Below are positions 46,301 to 57,740 of a stretch of 64,000 nucleotides of DNA, one piece after another. The position numbers were made by a program, and so were the translations under genes. The notes below the pieces were generated by a model, which saw only the letters and a list, made by a program, of their open reading frames with translations, was not told the origin of the DNA and ran no database searches. Each line of letters begins with the position of its first letter. Within the stretch, counting starts at the first letter, position 1. Source of the stretch: Panorpa germanica (Eukaryota > Arthropoda > Insecta > Mecoptera > Panorpidae); NCBI GenBank assembly GCA_963678705.1, contig OY783218.1, forward strand, positions 9,868,152 through 9,932,151. Reading direction: 5' to 3'.

Positions 46301-49300
46301 ACTTGGTACATTATAATATACTTGAGTTTACCCCCGTCGCAATGCGACGTCTTTTTGGCGTGTATCATTTGAATTCAATAAAATAATTCGTAATTAAATT
46401 TCATATTTAACTGTTCTATTTTTAAATTGAAATAATAAATAAACTCGCGCACATATACACACATATAAATTGACTAAAAAAATATTATTTTTTTATCAAA
46501 ATAAAAAATATTTTCAATTTATGCGTTATTTGACCAACTTTTTTTCAAAATTTGGGATTTTTTTTTTCGATTCGTAAATAAGTTACCAAGGTTAGCCTAT
46601 ATACAAAATTTCAACTTTCTAGCACAATTTTTACTCTCGGAAAATACTGCCCCCGTGCCCCCAAATAAAATTTTGAAATTTTGAATTTTTTTTTATTAAT
46701 AATATACTTAATTATTCTACAATCCAGAATATGAACTTTCTCCAAAGTTCCCTACCGGGCCCCCGAATTTCTTCAACCCCCCCTTTTTCTATTTTTGAAA
46801 TTCTAATTTTTGAGAAATGTCAGCATTAAATAGCTTAATACACATGCAAAATTTCAACTTTCTATCTTTTACGACTTGAAAGTAATACAGCAAAAAAGGG
46901 ATCACTTTTTTTCCAGTTTTTCCAAAATTACGGGTTTCCAGGAAATTCAGGGAAAAATCCGGGGACGCCAAAAGTCTTAGAATTCTTTTCTCTACGAAAT
47001 AGGAAGTTTTTAAAAACTTCCCTGGAGCCGTTTTCGAGATGCCATACAAAATTCGAACCAAACATATAAGAATATAAGAATATAAATATACACCTGGGAC
47101 ATTATAATATATGATGACTTTATTGTAGAAAATGTGTTTACCATCTTCCATGGTTTGTGTTGTAGCTGGTTCAGAAAGAGGTCCTGGTCCGACTTGATTG
47201 AATCCTTGGACAACAACAGAATATCTTGTAAATTTTAATAAGCTTCCTAAGAGTAATTCACCAGATCCGTCTTCTCCATCACCCGATACTGAAGTGAAGT
47301 TATATGATGATGAAGCGGAATTAGTTCCTCTGAAACCTTTGAGTACAAGAAAAACTTCAATAGAACGTTTATGTAACGAATAGGTTTACAGTTAAATATT
47401 ACAAAGTGCATCTAGAATGAAGTATATATATCTCGGTATACTATTTTATGTTGAATAAATCTTACATATACGTAACTATCTTTAACGGGATAATTAGGAA
47501 TGTAATAAATACAATTTATTATAATCGAACAAGCTTGTAATGCCCGTTAGAAAAATATGAGGCCTGAGCGACTAATATTTTTGTAGACCACTTAAAATCA
47601 ATAACTCAATAGTATCCTATCTAGGTAGAATGTAAATGACCTTCTTCTTTGGATTTTATACTATATTTAATTGTATTGTTACAATTTTAAGAGTCTGTAA
47701 AACCTGTTACATCTGGTCTTTTGGTCTAAATTATGATTAAAGTATGCAACCATGTTAACGTTATATGGTAGGCAACCGTACATTATTTATGATACTCAGG
47801 TAATAGTAAATAAACCTTTCAAATTAGATTACCTATGTTAAATCCTTGAATTTCACCGTGGCGCAGTTCAAACAATGGTGGACTCCAAGTTACTAAAATT
47901 TCTGTGGAAGACACTGGCCTAACTGCTAAGTTTAATGGAGGTCCTGCAGGTCTTTGTGGTTCTGTTCTTACTGTCAGCTCAGGACTAGGCGCACTTCGTC
48001 CAGCAGGACCTTCTGCGATAACTCTAAATGAATATTTAGTTGCAGGCTTCAAATTTTCTATCAAAGCTGTATACTGCATTGGTGCATCTGTTATTTCCAT
48101 CTGTTGCCAAGGACCTGCTCGAAAAAAAATAAGAAATATTAAAGGTTCTCAACGATTCCTAAATTATTAGGTGAACTTACGATCTCCTTCTCTGAATTGG
48201 ACAATGTATTTGTTGACCTCAGCGGTATCTGCAGCTCTGTGCGTCCATTTTACATTCACAGATCTTGATGATATCATTGCAGCTTCCAAAGAATTTGGAC
48301 TTTGAGGTGGTTCTTGAACCAGAAGCTGGACAAGTTGTTGATCCTTTCCGTACTGATTTGAAGCTTGACAGAAATATGCACCACTGTCTCCTGCATCAAC
48401 GTTAGCGAGCTGTATTTCTGCAGCTATTCCATCCGGAGTTACATCTTGTTTCACCGAAACCCTAATTGACAAAACCATGACATTAAGCTAGTTTAGTAAT
48501 GACAGTGAGTAAATGTAATGACACTGTTAACAAATATGACAACGCCGTATAGTGATTTTACTAGTGAACTTTACATGCTAAAGTTTTCCTAACCTGTAAT
48601 TTGTTGAGGGATTCAATTCTAATTTTCCACCTCTCAACCAGACCACATGAATCGGTTTATCTCCATTAACATCACATTGGAGGGTTGCGGTATCGCCCTT
48701 CTTAACAGTAACCAAACGGGAAGGTGCCGAGAAGTATGGTGAAGCTGAAACGTCAAACTCATAATTATTGATTGACAGTAAAAATAATTGAATATATAAA
48801 TAGTTTATCAACTTACAATTAACTTTCAGTTGAACAACTTTTCCGATACCTGTACCAATCCCATTATTTGCTTGGCACAGGTAAAATCCTTCTCGGTCTT
48901 CCTTAACATGCTGCAGAAGAAGAGATCCATTGGAGAGAAGTTTTGTGTAAGGTCTCTCTCTCACTTCTTCGTATTCTCCTGATTTACTACCTGAAATTAA
49001 TGCGTGAATATAATTAATCTTCTTCCGCAATTAAATTAGATACTTAACACTAATCAATGAAGGCACTATAATTATGACTTAAATTTTTTTTTAAGCATTA
49101 ATGCTGACCATAAACTTAAATCATATTTAGAAGTTGTTATATTTATTTTAGAATAAATTGAAGTAAGAAAATATAGTTATTATTTTATTATAATTTATAA
49201 AATATTATAATCTGATATTGATGGTGCCATCTTCGTACATCCTGAATAACTTTTAGTTCAGTGGATCGTCCCGCCGCGAGATGGTTTGCATACGTGTCTG

Positions 49301-52300
49301 GTATCATAAAATTATTTAATTTATTAAACAAAAATGTAATTAAACTTATTTAAATATTAATTAGTATCTAAATGTAACATTAGTTGTAATAAGGTTAGTT
49401 ATACAATATTACTGTTAATGCTTCTTCAAAACTTCAAACCTTTTTATAGACATTCTATATCTACTGGTTTGAGGTTAAAATATTTGGATCAAATAATCGA
49501 TTTACTAATTACGCATTGCATATAATAACTCCTTTTATATTTCATAGCTCCAAAATCAATTAGTGTTACTATTTACATACTATTTAATTATAATTCTGAT
49601 CTATAAGTGTATTCGGATATTTTTTAAATGCATGTGTAGTGTATTGTGAGTAAAATAAATTTAGTCTTTGGCGAGGACGCCATCTTGCTTTGAACATGTT
49701 GAAACAGGTATTTATTTTATTTGCATCTTTGCTATTTTATTATATATTAGTTTTAGATTGTGTCTGTGCTTTTATATTTAATTTAAAAATTCAAATATAT
49801 TATTAAACAAATTATTAATAATATTTTCTGTTCTTCTAGGCTTGCTTTAACAAATCATGCTGATTGGACCAACAAGCTAATGGTAAGTGTCAATTCTATT
49901 AAGCATGTTTCTGTATTGTATTCTTTTTCTTAGGATTTTAAAAATACTTATGTTAATAATAAATTCACTGGGTACTTTTTTATATGAATTTTGATTTCGT
50001 TTAACATATATTAAAGATATGATTTCGTTTTTACATAATTTCGTTTAATATTATTAACTTTAGACGAAGTTTCAAGTTATTGTGCTTGCAGCACAGCATT
50101 TCTAAGGCTTAGACAATTTATTTAGTAATTAAAATAATGATTTCGTATTTTATGAAACAACTGGTCTTCGAACATATTGTCTTACTTATATCTTATTCAA
50201 ATAAATCAGTATTTCCCAAACATCATACTTTCTGTTCAGCAAAACTTGAACATCCAAATTAATTATTATATCGAAGGAATATCATTTATATAGCATACCT
50301 GTAGTTTTCTTCCAAACAACGACAGGTGGAGGTACCCCTTGCGCTTGGCAATGCAATATTACATGCCGATTTCGTTCAACGCTTAAATCACTGGGTTCAA
50401 CAATCCATCTTGGTGGCACTAAATCAAAAAATATTACTTTATATTTTAAATTTATTCTCAAAAACTAATAATTATTCGACAATTACATGTATAATACAAT
50501 TAATTTTTTATTTACAACACTCTTGCTAATTATTTATGGTCTATGATAAAACAATCCTGTCATTAACATCAATATGCTACGAAATTGTAATTAGCGAAAC
50601 GGGAAAATGATGAAAAAGCTGAGATTAATAGTAAATATTCGAAAATTCCTTTTAATTATTTTATTTTATTGATAAAGTTAATAAAGTTTTCTGCATTATG
50701 TGGTTCAAGTCTTTGCTATATATTTAATTTACTGGTAAAATAGATGGCGTTCAAGTTTATAACAATGAGTAAATGTTTTGAATAATTTATTTGAAAGTTT
50801 TTAAAATCTAATGGTTCAACTTTTTCATCAATTTGATGTGACAGGTCTTTCTTTTGGTCTTTGGCATGCAATATCTGATTTCATTTTCAGATTACTTGTT
50901 TGATCATAGCCGCACAAATGATTAACAAAGAGTCCTTAAAACTAATTAGATTTTATAAATAATTTTGAATAAAAAATATAAATATAAATAATTTTGAAAA
51001 CTTGAATTTTCCTAACATTTTGTGTAATGTCTCGTATATGTATAGTGTAATGTATTTTTATTTATTTCTTTTTCAAATAAAATTTTTGAAAAATGGTTTA
51101 AAACGTTTACTTTAGGCAACATGGACGCTTAGTCTACTGAAATAAAAATAAAATAATAATTTTATAAATTTTTATAAAAATAGGCAAAAAATTTTCATTG
51201 TGGGCAAAAAATAAAAAAAAAAATTACTTAGGCTTAAATAAAATACATTTCAAAAATGATTATTAAGAGGCAGGGTCTACGAATTATTTTGAGGGTTTAA
51301 TTAAAAAAAATAATAATTAATAAGTAAAAATATAATAAAAACTGCAATCCATATGGTGGCATTTAAAGTGGTTCATGTAGCAAAAATGTGGTTAAGTTTA
51401 ATCATAAAATGTTCCATAAAACAAAATTATTGTTAGGCAACCAGCTTCAAAAATAAAGAAAAGAATAAATAAGCCGAAACACGTATTGTGCTGGTATATG
51501 ATACCTCTAAAAAAACGAGGTCAAAACAAACCAAAAGAAAAGAAACAAAAGAAAAACATTTTCGCCGCAGAAACAGTAACATTAACCAAAAAAGAAATAA
51601 TAAATAGTTATAAATATCGTCCATTTTGGGTGTAAAATATAAATAAAAAACAAAATGGAAGTTGCGACCATTTTGAGAATCATAATATACGTTAGAAGTT
51701 TAATCAAATAAATGTTTCATATATTATATTGCTGTCTTTGTCTTACAACTGCGAAAAGTAGTTCTATCTCTTTCTAAACCACGAGTAGATCCGGCAAATG
51801 GCAATATAATATGAGAGTACACTTCTTTAAATAAATCAACAACGTTTCCAATCTCTAATTCACAGTTCTATATAAGTAATGATAGAAAAAAACATGCGAA
51901 CATGCCATTCTCATGCCATATGTCAAAAAAATACACATAAGGATGACAAAATAGATTTTGAAAAGGCATAACAGGTTTACATGACAATATTTTATATTAA
52001 GGACTATTTAGTGGAAGTTACTAGAATATTTTAGAAATTTTCAATCAAAGTCCGTAATATAAAAGAAGATAGGAAATGAAAATAATACTTAAATAATAGA
52101 AACATTCCGAGGTCATTCGTAAATCATCGTCAATTTCCGGCACATGTCACAATAAAAAAAATGGGGTGCGTACGATTACCTTGGTGATGCTGACAATTGT
52201 TTATAAGATATTTATGTTTAGATTTTAATATAAATAGTGGCAGGGTTTTCAAAATCAAATTAATAACAAATTATTTTAATTATAATAAATGGCAGGATTT

Positions 52301-55300
52301 GAAATCACAGTCGCAACTTATAAAATGTATTAATTTGTATTTTTTTTAACTTGTTTTTTTTTTTTTTTGTAAAGTCATTCTCAATGGCGTGCTGTTTTTC
52401 ATGAAGCGATTTGGATTTTTTTGGTGTTTATTTCGTTATACAAAGCCAAACGTTTGAACTTTAGCCTTTGGATTCGAGCTCTTGGAATTCTATAATATTC
52501 ATATAACATTAGCTCTAGCAAAATAAATAAACCTAGAAAAATTTTAGTTGTTGTTTGAGTTTAAGGTTAATTTGTTTCTATGTTTGTTTATCGGTATGTT
52601 TGTCTTAATGTTGTGTGGATTAGGTGAGAGTGTTAAATGCGCATTTGTGTGACCCACACTGACGAAAAACATTTATTTTGAAAAAGTGACACAAGTTTTC
52701 AGGACGTAAAATTTAAATTTTCGGTCAGGTAATCTTAAATCAAGTGCTAAATCTATTTAAACACATTTTGATTTTTTTTTGAGTTTATCAAAACGTTTTG
52801 CATTAAATTATTGTAATATTTTGATTTCATAATAATTTTTGGGGTCGATTAATATTGTTTTTAAGGGACTAGACCTCCCAGACCACGTTTTTTCGTACAA
52901 GTATGTATGTATGACTTTATCATCATCAAATAGTGCATACATACACTTACATAAAAACTATATTAAAAGATAATCTGTGAGCATGTTTCACTGCGGGCTC
53001 TCTGATGGTTGCCACCGTATCATCACTAAGAATCGTCAGAAATAAAGAAAATTAAACATTTTCTTGTAATCAAATGTAATAGCTATCGTGTAGCATAGAG
53101 AAATAAAGAAAAAGTCGATTTTGAGTTAAAATTTTGAGATACCTTTCACAAGATAAGTTTATAAAATAATTAAAATGTAGGATACAACTTTCCGGGTCAT
53201 GAGCCGTATATAATTTCCTATAAATTTCAAATTATTCATTACTAATATTTTTGTTAACACAAATTATATTTTTGCAAAATCCTTGTCATCCCTTGTTCAA
53301 ACAGAATTAAACTTCCTGGAAATGAAAAGGTATTCCAGGCAGGCAGGCAGGCAGACGGGCAGACAGTTGTTCCACATAACTGTACTGTGCCCCTGACGAT
53401 TTGATGTTCAAATGATTCTATCACTGGTCTGTTATTTTTTAATTAAAATCCGTTTGAATCTTGTTAATTAGATGTTAAATAAAATAATGAAATAGTTGCC
53501 ATGCTGCTGATATTCAAATCACTAGCAATGGTGGCGCGTTGGTGGAATATAGGTCACACAAATGGGCCACAGAGTTAGTGGAGGGGGAGGATGTTATTGA
53601 ATATTTTGGGTGCTGCTCTTTATATCTGTGTATACAGTGCTAGCCGCTGTTTGTATGTGAGGTAGTGTAGAGTAAGTGGGAGAGGTGGGGAGGCGTATTT
53701 TATGTAGGTAGAGTAATAATTTCCTAGTAAAACCAGCGAAACATCAAATGTTAAATATTGTATTATAAACGTTACACTGTAAATACAATCAACTAGGAGA
53801 TATGCAATTTATTGATTTTATTGTACCGGTAGAAATTTGGAAAAAGCTTGGTTTTATTATGAAACATTGGGTGTACCATGTTCTGGGTGTTGTTGTGTTC
53901 TTGTGAGGGTGGGTTGACCTGCCACGCGAGTTACCTTTGACCTGCAGACGCGCCGACAGTCTGACCTCAGCTGCAGGATTAGATGCCACGCAAGTATAGT
54001 CCCCCGTGTGGGCAGCCTTCAAAGATGGTATACTAAGAAGAGAGGAATACATATCCAAAGAAGATACATTTACTTCAAGATGTTGTGGTAAAGGTTCTCC
54101 ATCTTTAATCCAACGTAGTGTTAATGGGGCATCACCCCGTGAAACCCCACAAACCGTGCGAGTTCGCATGCCCTCAGACAACCCGTCTTGGAAGGAAAAG
54201 GGCTCAATAATAGGAGGAACTGAGACAGAAAGAGATACAATCATAAGAGCAAAAGAGAAAACAAAACAGTGCAACGTGACCCAACTACCATACTAATTTT
54301 TAGAAGTTTTTTTTGTATGAGTTAGAGGGTCGCGAACTGAAGGTTACCATTGACGACTACTCGTTGCCATCTGGAGGTCTCTGATGCCAGGTTTCTTACT
54401 GCACAAGAGTAATTTCCACTGTGGTCTGGAGATAGACTTTCTATCAAGAGTATGCTGTTATATTGGTCGACTTGGGTGATTGACACGCGGTGGTTTGGTT
54501 CGATGGAACGGCCATCTTTACGCCAACTCATCGTTAAGGGCAGATCACCTTTCACTACGGAGCAGGTGAGACTCGCTCGGTCACCAACGTTCAAGGCGAC
54601 CTCTGCGCTGTGGAACGGACTAAGTTTTGGGGGAACTGAAAACACATGTTGGAAACAACAGTTTAAGCAAAATCAAGAGAAATGTTTAAGCAAATAACAC
54701 AGATGTCCAATTCCAGGGAAGATCTTCCAAGTCATGTCAACTGCGCGGGGAGCTGGACACCTATAAACGCTGAAAGAAACTGTCATAAAAAACATACATA
54801 TCAATCCCTCATCAAGATTAAAGAATGTATCATTTTAAATCCAAATTATTGATTGCAAAGTTGAATAAGGCGATATTATACCCGTTCCATACTTAAGTTA
54901 ACTAACAAATTTATAAAAGACTAATGAATTTCCAATGTTCTATTTTCCCATTCTATTCTTCAGTAAACTTCAGTGAACTTGTGGTTATTAATAACTATAG
55001 AGAAAGCAAGGTACTGGCACTCGGCAACCCTCTTTGATCCTTTTAAACCCGAATGATAATCAACAAACAATCTTTCTTACCGATAACGTTGACCTCCCCG
55101 CTTCTCCTGGCGCTATGTCCTTGCTTATTCCTAGCCCAGCACGTGTACACTCCAGAATCTGCTGTCTTTTGCACTGGACTAATCATCAAACTTCCGTCCC
55201 CTTGCACCTTCTGCCGAATATCGTCTGGTAATTCTCGACCACCTGATTTTAAATAAATAATCAAAAATAAAGTTTCTAAGAAGTTTATTGTTTTCTTTTA

Positions 55301-55792
55301 TAAATGAAGTAAATGTTTAATGGGTTCTTACTTCTTTCCCAATGGATTTCTTCAATTGGATATCCTGCGACAGGACATTTTAGTTGTAGGACTTCTCCAG
55401 CCACCGCTGTTACTTTGGGGATCAGTCTAATATATGGAGCACCTTTAAAATAATTAATATACTGAGTATTTGACTTTGAATATATCTAGATGATGACACA
55501 GTAGTACTTGGCGATAACTGCTGTCTTTGGGATTGATCAGAGGACCAGAAATACATACATAATAATAAATTTATTAAGCATAAGGTCGAAATAACACTTA
55601 TTTCAAGAAGAAACATTCATACAGTCTTTTAAAGTCTTACCATATATATTCAATCTAGCTGCATGCCCACTTTTACCCGCTCGATTTTCAGCCGAGCACG
55701 AATATTCGCCGCCATCTTCCACCATCACATGACTAATATTAACATGACTTATGACGTCACCGTGTACTGTGACGTATTGTCCAATCACAAAT
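37383..55792 (-). CDS. Dscam2: Dscam2-type cell adhesion receptor (5' exons outside window)
   Basis: Minus-strand exons in transcript order: 55792-55641, 55442-55332, 55242-55081, one of 54635-54348 or 54219-53935, 50418-50299, 48990-48817, 48744-48594, 48461-48181, 48114-47833, 47336-47142, 45481-45329, 45258-45103, 44752-44635, 44553-44375, 44297-44080, 44008-43775, 43702-43453, 42930-42787, 42718-42578, 42505-42383, 42224-41968 (3' edge may be 41956), 39735-39603, 38752-38662, 37644-37383. All phases close, giving about 1457 codons. Domains: Ig5 (part) to Ig9, four FN3, Ig10, two FN3, membrane span [20 protein letters not shown], then a cytoplasmic tail with [16 protein letters not shown] and [16 protein letters not shown]. 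The C-terminus SIAV fits a PDZ ligand. Family role: homophilic neuronal self-recognition and tiling. Two alternative Ig7 exons identify the Dscam2 type rather than hypervariable Dscam1. Ig1 to Ig4 are not in the window. Confidence 0.95.
37984..38190 (-). repeat. GC-rich interspersed repeat in Dscam2 intron
   Basis: The motif TGCCCCGGAGCCTCCAC, followed by GAGAGAAGGG and AATAAATTTTTGAAA, is repeated with small changes at 59196-59345. A second GCCCCAGGGCCTCCAC block closes the unit near 38155. Non-coding. Similar CCCGGGGCCTCGC blocks occur at 38880-39345. Class unknown. Confidence 0.6.
38880..39345. repeat. Related GC-rich element in Dscam2 intron
   Basis: The left end carries ACCGCCCGGGGCCTCGCATT near 38918. 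The right end carries TGCCGCCCCGGAGCCTCGCA and TAAGGCCGCCCCTG near 39300-39340. The two blocks are direct, not inverted, repeats. The interior is AT-rich without ORFs. Confidence 0.5.
40382..41060. mobile_element. Probable non-autonomous element with ~33-bp inverted ends
   Basis: TTAATATTTATCAATACATC ACTGTGCTGAAAC at 40382-40414 is mirrored at about 40980-41013 (minus strand: CAATGTTTATCAATACATCA CTATGTTGAA). The same motif occurs singly at 8955-8995 and 15097-15140, so it is dispersed. The interior is rich in CATGTATATG-like words and non-coding. No target duplication could be identified. Confidence 0.5.
43008..43396 (+). mobile_element. Diverged, shortened copy of the TIR element in Dscam2 intron
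   Basis: Shares ATTGTTGATTGAAATAGATG, TTTATTTTATTAAATATCTA and ATGACGGAGATATAGCAATT with the full-length copies, and ends AGAAATTAAGACATGGTTCA. The termini are mutated (CGCTTGTGAACTTA at the left). It lies between the exons ending 43453 and starting 42930 on the minus strand. More diverged than the others, hence older. Confidence 0.7.
45528..47108. repeat. Tandem dimer of a ~790-bp repeat in Dscam2 intron
   Basis: Copy A is about 45528-46320 and copy B about 46325-47108. Each begins TTTACCCCCGTCGCAA and ends with a stretch rich in AACATATAAGAATATAAATA before ACATTATAATATA. The two are highly similar throughout, for example GGGATCACTTTTTTCCAGTT and CTGGAGCCGTTTTCGAGATG. There is no long ORF. 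The repeated A/T-rich end would fit a retroelement tail, but no family signature is visible. It inflates one intron to 1.7 kb. Confidence 0.8.
48991..50298. other. Dscam2 intron between the two Ig8 exons
   Basis: About 1.3 kb with no exon-like frame or recognised repeat. It is AT-rich, apart from a GC-richer patch near 49250-49310. Confidence 0.6.
50419..53934. other. Dscam2 intron downstream of the Ig7 exon pair
   Basis: A 3.5-kb intron that separates the alternative Ig7 exons from Ig8. No coding frame was supported. The part closest to the exons (53570-53720) is G-rich on the plus strand, with GTGGAGGGGGAGGATG and GTGGGAGAGGTGGGGAGGC, so C-rich in the transcript. Being next to a regulated exon pair, it is a reasonable place to look for splicing elements. 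Confidence 0.55.
53335..53366. repeat. (CAGG)n short tandem repeat
   Basis: CCAGGCAGGCAGGCAGGCAG followed by two imperfect units, in the intron downstream of the Ig7 exons. Confidence 0.85.
53935..54219 (-). CDS. Dscam2: Alternative Ig7 exon, downstream variant
   Basis: A 285-base exon encoding one whole Ig domain. It opens [17 protein letters not shown], has the first cysteine in [13 protein letters not shown], tryptophan in LRWIKDGE and second cysteine in [11 protein letters not shown]. The acceptor (CTCAG) and donor (GTAACT) have the same phases as the upstream variant at 54348-54635, so either can join Ig6 to Ig8. It resembles one of the two Ig7 forms I recall from fly Dscam2. Choice of this domain would change homophilic binding specificity. 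Confidence 0.93.
54348..54635 (-). CDS. Dscam2: Alternative Ig7 exon, upstream variant
   Basis: A 288-base exon, first in transcript order. It encodes [19 protein letters not shown], cysteine in [11 protein letters not shown], tryptophan in MSWRKDGR and second cysteine in [11 protein letters not shown]. It has the same entry and exit phase as 53935-54219. The two exons are only 128 bases apart and are diverged paralogues of the same domain. Inclusion of both would keep the frame, so mutual exclusion must come from splicing control rather than frame loss. Confidence 0.93.
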
Positions 55793-56360
55793 CTGCAAAG
55801 AGAAAATGTCTTTAGTAATTGTTTTTAATTCATTAAAGTGTTCTCTTTCTTTCGGACATAACATTACGCAGTAAACAGAGATAGACAAGTAATACAAGTT
55901 ATAGCGCTCAAATAAATATTTAAAGAGTCTGCATTAAATGAACAAATTGAAAACGAACTAAAACGTAATTAAATTAAAAGCATTTAAATGTCAAATAATA
56001 AATAAAAGTCGAGCTTTTTCTTAATTTGTTAAACTTTCACAAAATGATAGAAAATAAAATTCTTGTAACATTTAATAAAATAATAATAAAAAAATATAGC
56101 ACAAAAAAACAAGACATCTTAATGGACGACAAAATTATATTAAGGAAAAACACATTAATTTCATTTTCATTAAAACAAAAAACAAAAACACTTTTCTCTC
56201 TTGATTAAAAGTTCTTGTACATTTCTTATTCCTTTTTTATTTATTGCTATCTCGCTTTAACTTAATAAGTTTCTAACTTTCTATCCCTTTCTACGTTTTT
56301 ATGCTTATATTTTCTTGGCTGCTACACTTTTAAAAGTATATTCGAAATTGTGGCGCGTAC

Positions 56361-56684
56361 TTATTGATAAAAACTATGAGCTGCGTATCATATAGTAGAT
56401 TATTTAGCCTGTACTGCCAGCGGTTAAAGCTTTTGCAAACTATTTCAGAAGTGGGACTCCAAATGACGCTGTTGGGTTTCTGAAGAACCTCTAGGAAATG
56501 CAACAGTTCCAAGAGAGATTCTCTTGCAGTTCTGTAATCAACAGATTTTTCAATATATCTACCTTATTACATTTTCAATACAAAAAAACCTAATTGCTTT
56601 AATAGCTCTAAATATATGATCCCTTTCTTTGAGTTGTTTGCTCTTCTTGGAAAAGCCATAAGCAGTATTTCGTTTAACGAATAT
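56361..56684 (-). CDS. Unidentified two-exon coding fragment
   Basis: Two minus-strand exons with matching splice sites and phase. The first is 56684-56590 (acceptor TTTCTATTTAG, donor GTTTTT). The second is 56531-56361 (acceptor GATTACAG; donor GTACGC uncertain, otherwise open to 56330). They encode NTAYGFSKKSKQLKERD, then HIFRAIKAIRTARESLLELL and HFLEVLQKPNSVIWSPTSE and CKSFNRWQYRLNNLLYD. The peptide is helical and well composed, not Ig-like, so not part of Dscam2. I do not recognise it. It may be a few exons of a nested gene, or a captured gene fragment. Confidence 0.45.
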
Positions 56685-57116
56685 CTAAATAGAAATGAAA
56701 AAACAAAAAAACAATTATCTAAATAAAAACAATGATTTTACAATTGTACAATTTTTATTATTGACATTGTTCAAAATAAAACCGGATTTCCTTCCCCTTC
56801 CACCTCCACTCTTCTCATTCAACAAAGCAATGATTCAGTGAAAAACTCTTGGCTGCTTTGTGCCAATGAAAATATACTGGGAAAATGTAAAAATAAATCT
56901 CCTGGGAAAACAAGGGAAATACATTTACTGGTACGAGTGTAGAGACATAGTAGGCAAATTTTAAGTTATATATATTGTTCAATTTATTTTGTGAATAAAT
57001 TGTTGCAACTGGATGGAGATTTATTTCAATACTAGGAACAGGGCAAAGACGTCATCACGTGTATAACCCAATTAATTGGGATGCACTCTTGTTATAATAA
57101 ATACAATTAATACTCA

Positions 57117-57740
57117 GGGCTTGTGTCCTATGTCTTAATTTCTATAAAAGTGTACTATATATTGATAAAGTGGGTTACTAGAACCTCAAATGTTCAATTT
57201 TGTTTTAATAACTCCTTATATGTTAAGAGATAGTAACAATTAAAAAAGTCATTTTGTCTCTTTAATTATTAAAGGGATTCAACGTTCTACGCATTCCAAA
57301 TGCATGTGACATCATAACCGCTACCAACCTTACTGCTCATAAATCTCTGCTATATGTATTTATATATCAAAATATCAAATATTATTTACAGCTATTTCAA
57401 GGAACACTAAAATTTCAATATTATGTCTGCCTTAGCAGGGTTAAATAATATAAAAACTTATTATTCTTTGACTTTACTTGATTATTTGACTACCAACAGC
57501 TACGAAACATTACCACAGCACTGACCTAATCAACAAATAACTGACGTTAAAATGCATTTCACGTCATACAAATATGGCCGACCATTTCTAGCGCTAAAAC
57601 TACAATTCAAACTTTTAATTGCTATATCTCCGTCAACATTTAGATATTAATTAAAATAGGCATGCCAATACTCATTTATTACCATCAATTTCAATCAACA
57701 ATTGAAAAATCGACCACTAAAAAATGATGACACAAGCCCA
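57117..57740 (-). mobile_element. MITE with GGGCTTGTGTCC termini (copy 3)
   Basis: About 624 bp. It begins GGGCTTGTGTCCTATGTCTT and ends ATGATGACACAAGCCCAT, in reverse orientation relative to copies 1 and 2. It matches them along its whole length, including TTAGATATT, CGGAGATATAGC and TAGCGCTAGAAATGG (reverse). It lies in the probable 5' intron of the Dscam2-type gene. Confidence 0.87.

Noticed and set aside
49245-49310. GC-richer patch in the Dscam2 intron as a possible small RNA gene
   Set aside because: No stable stem or known RNA motif could be read by eye.
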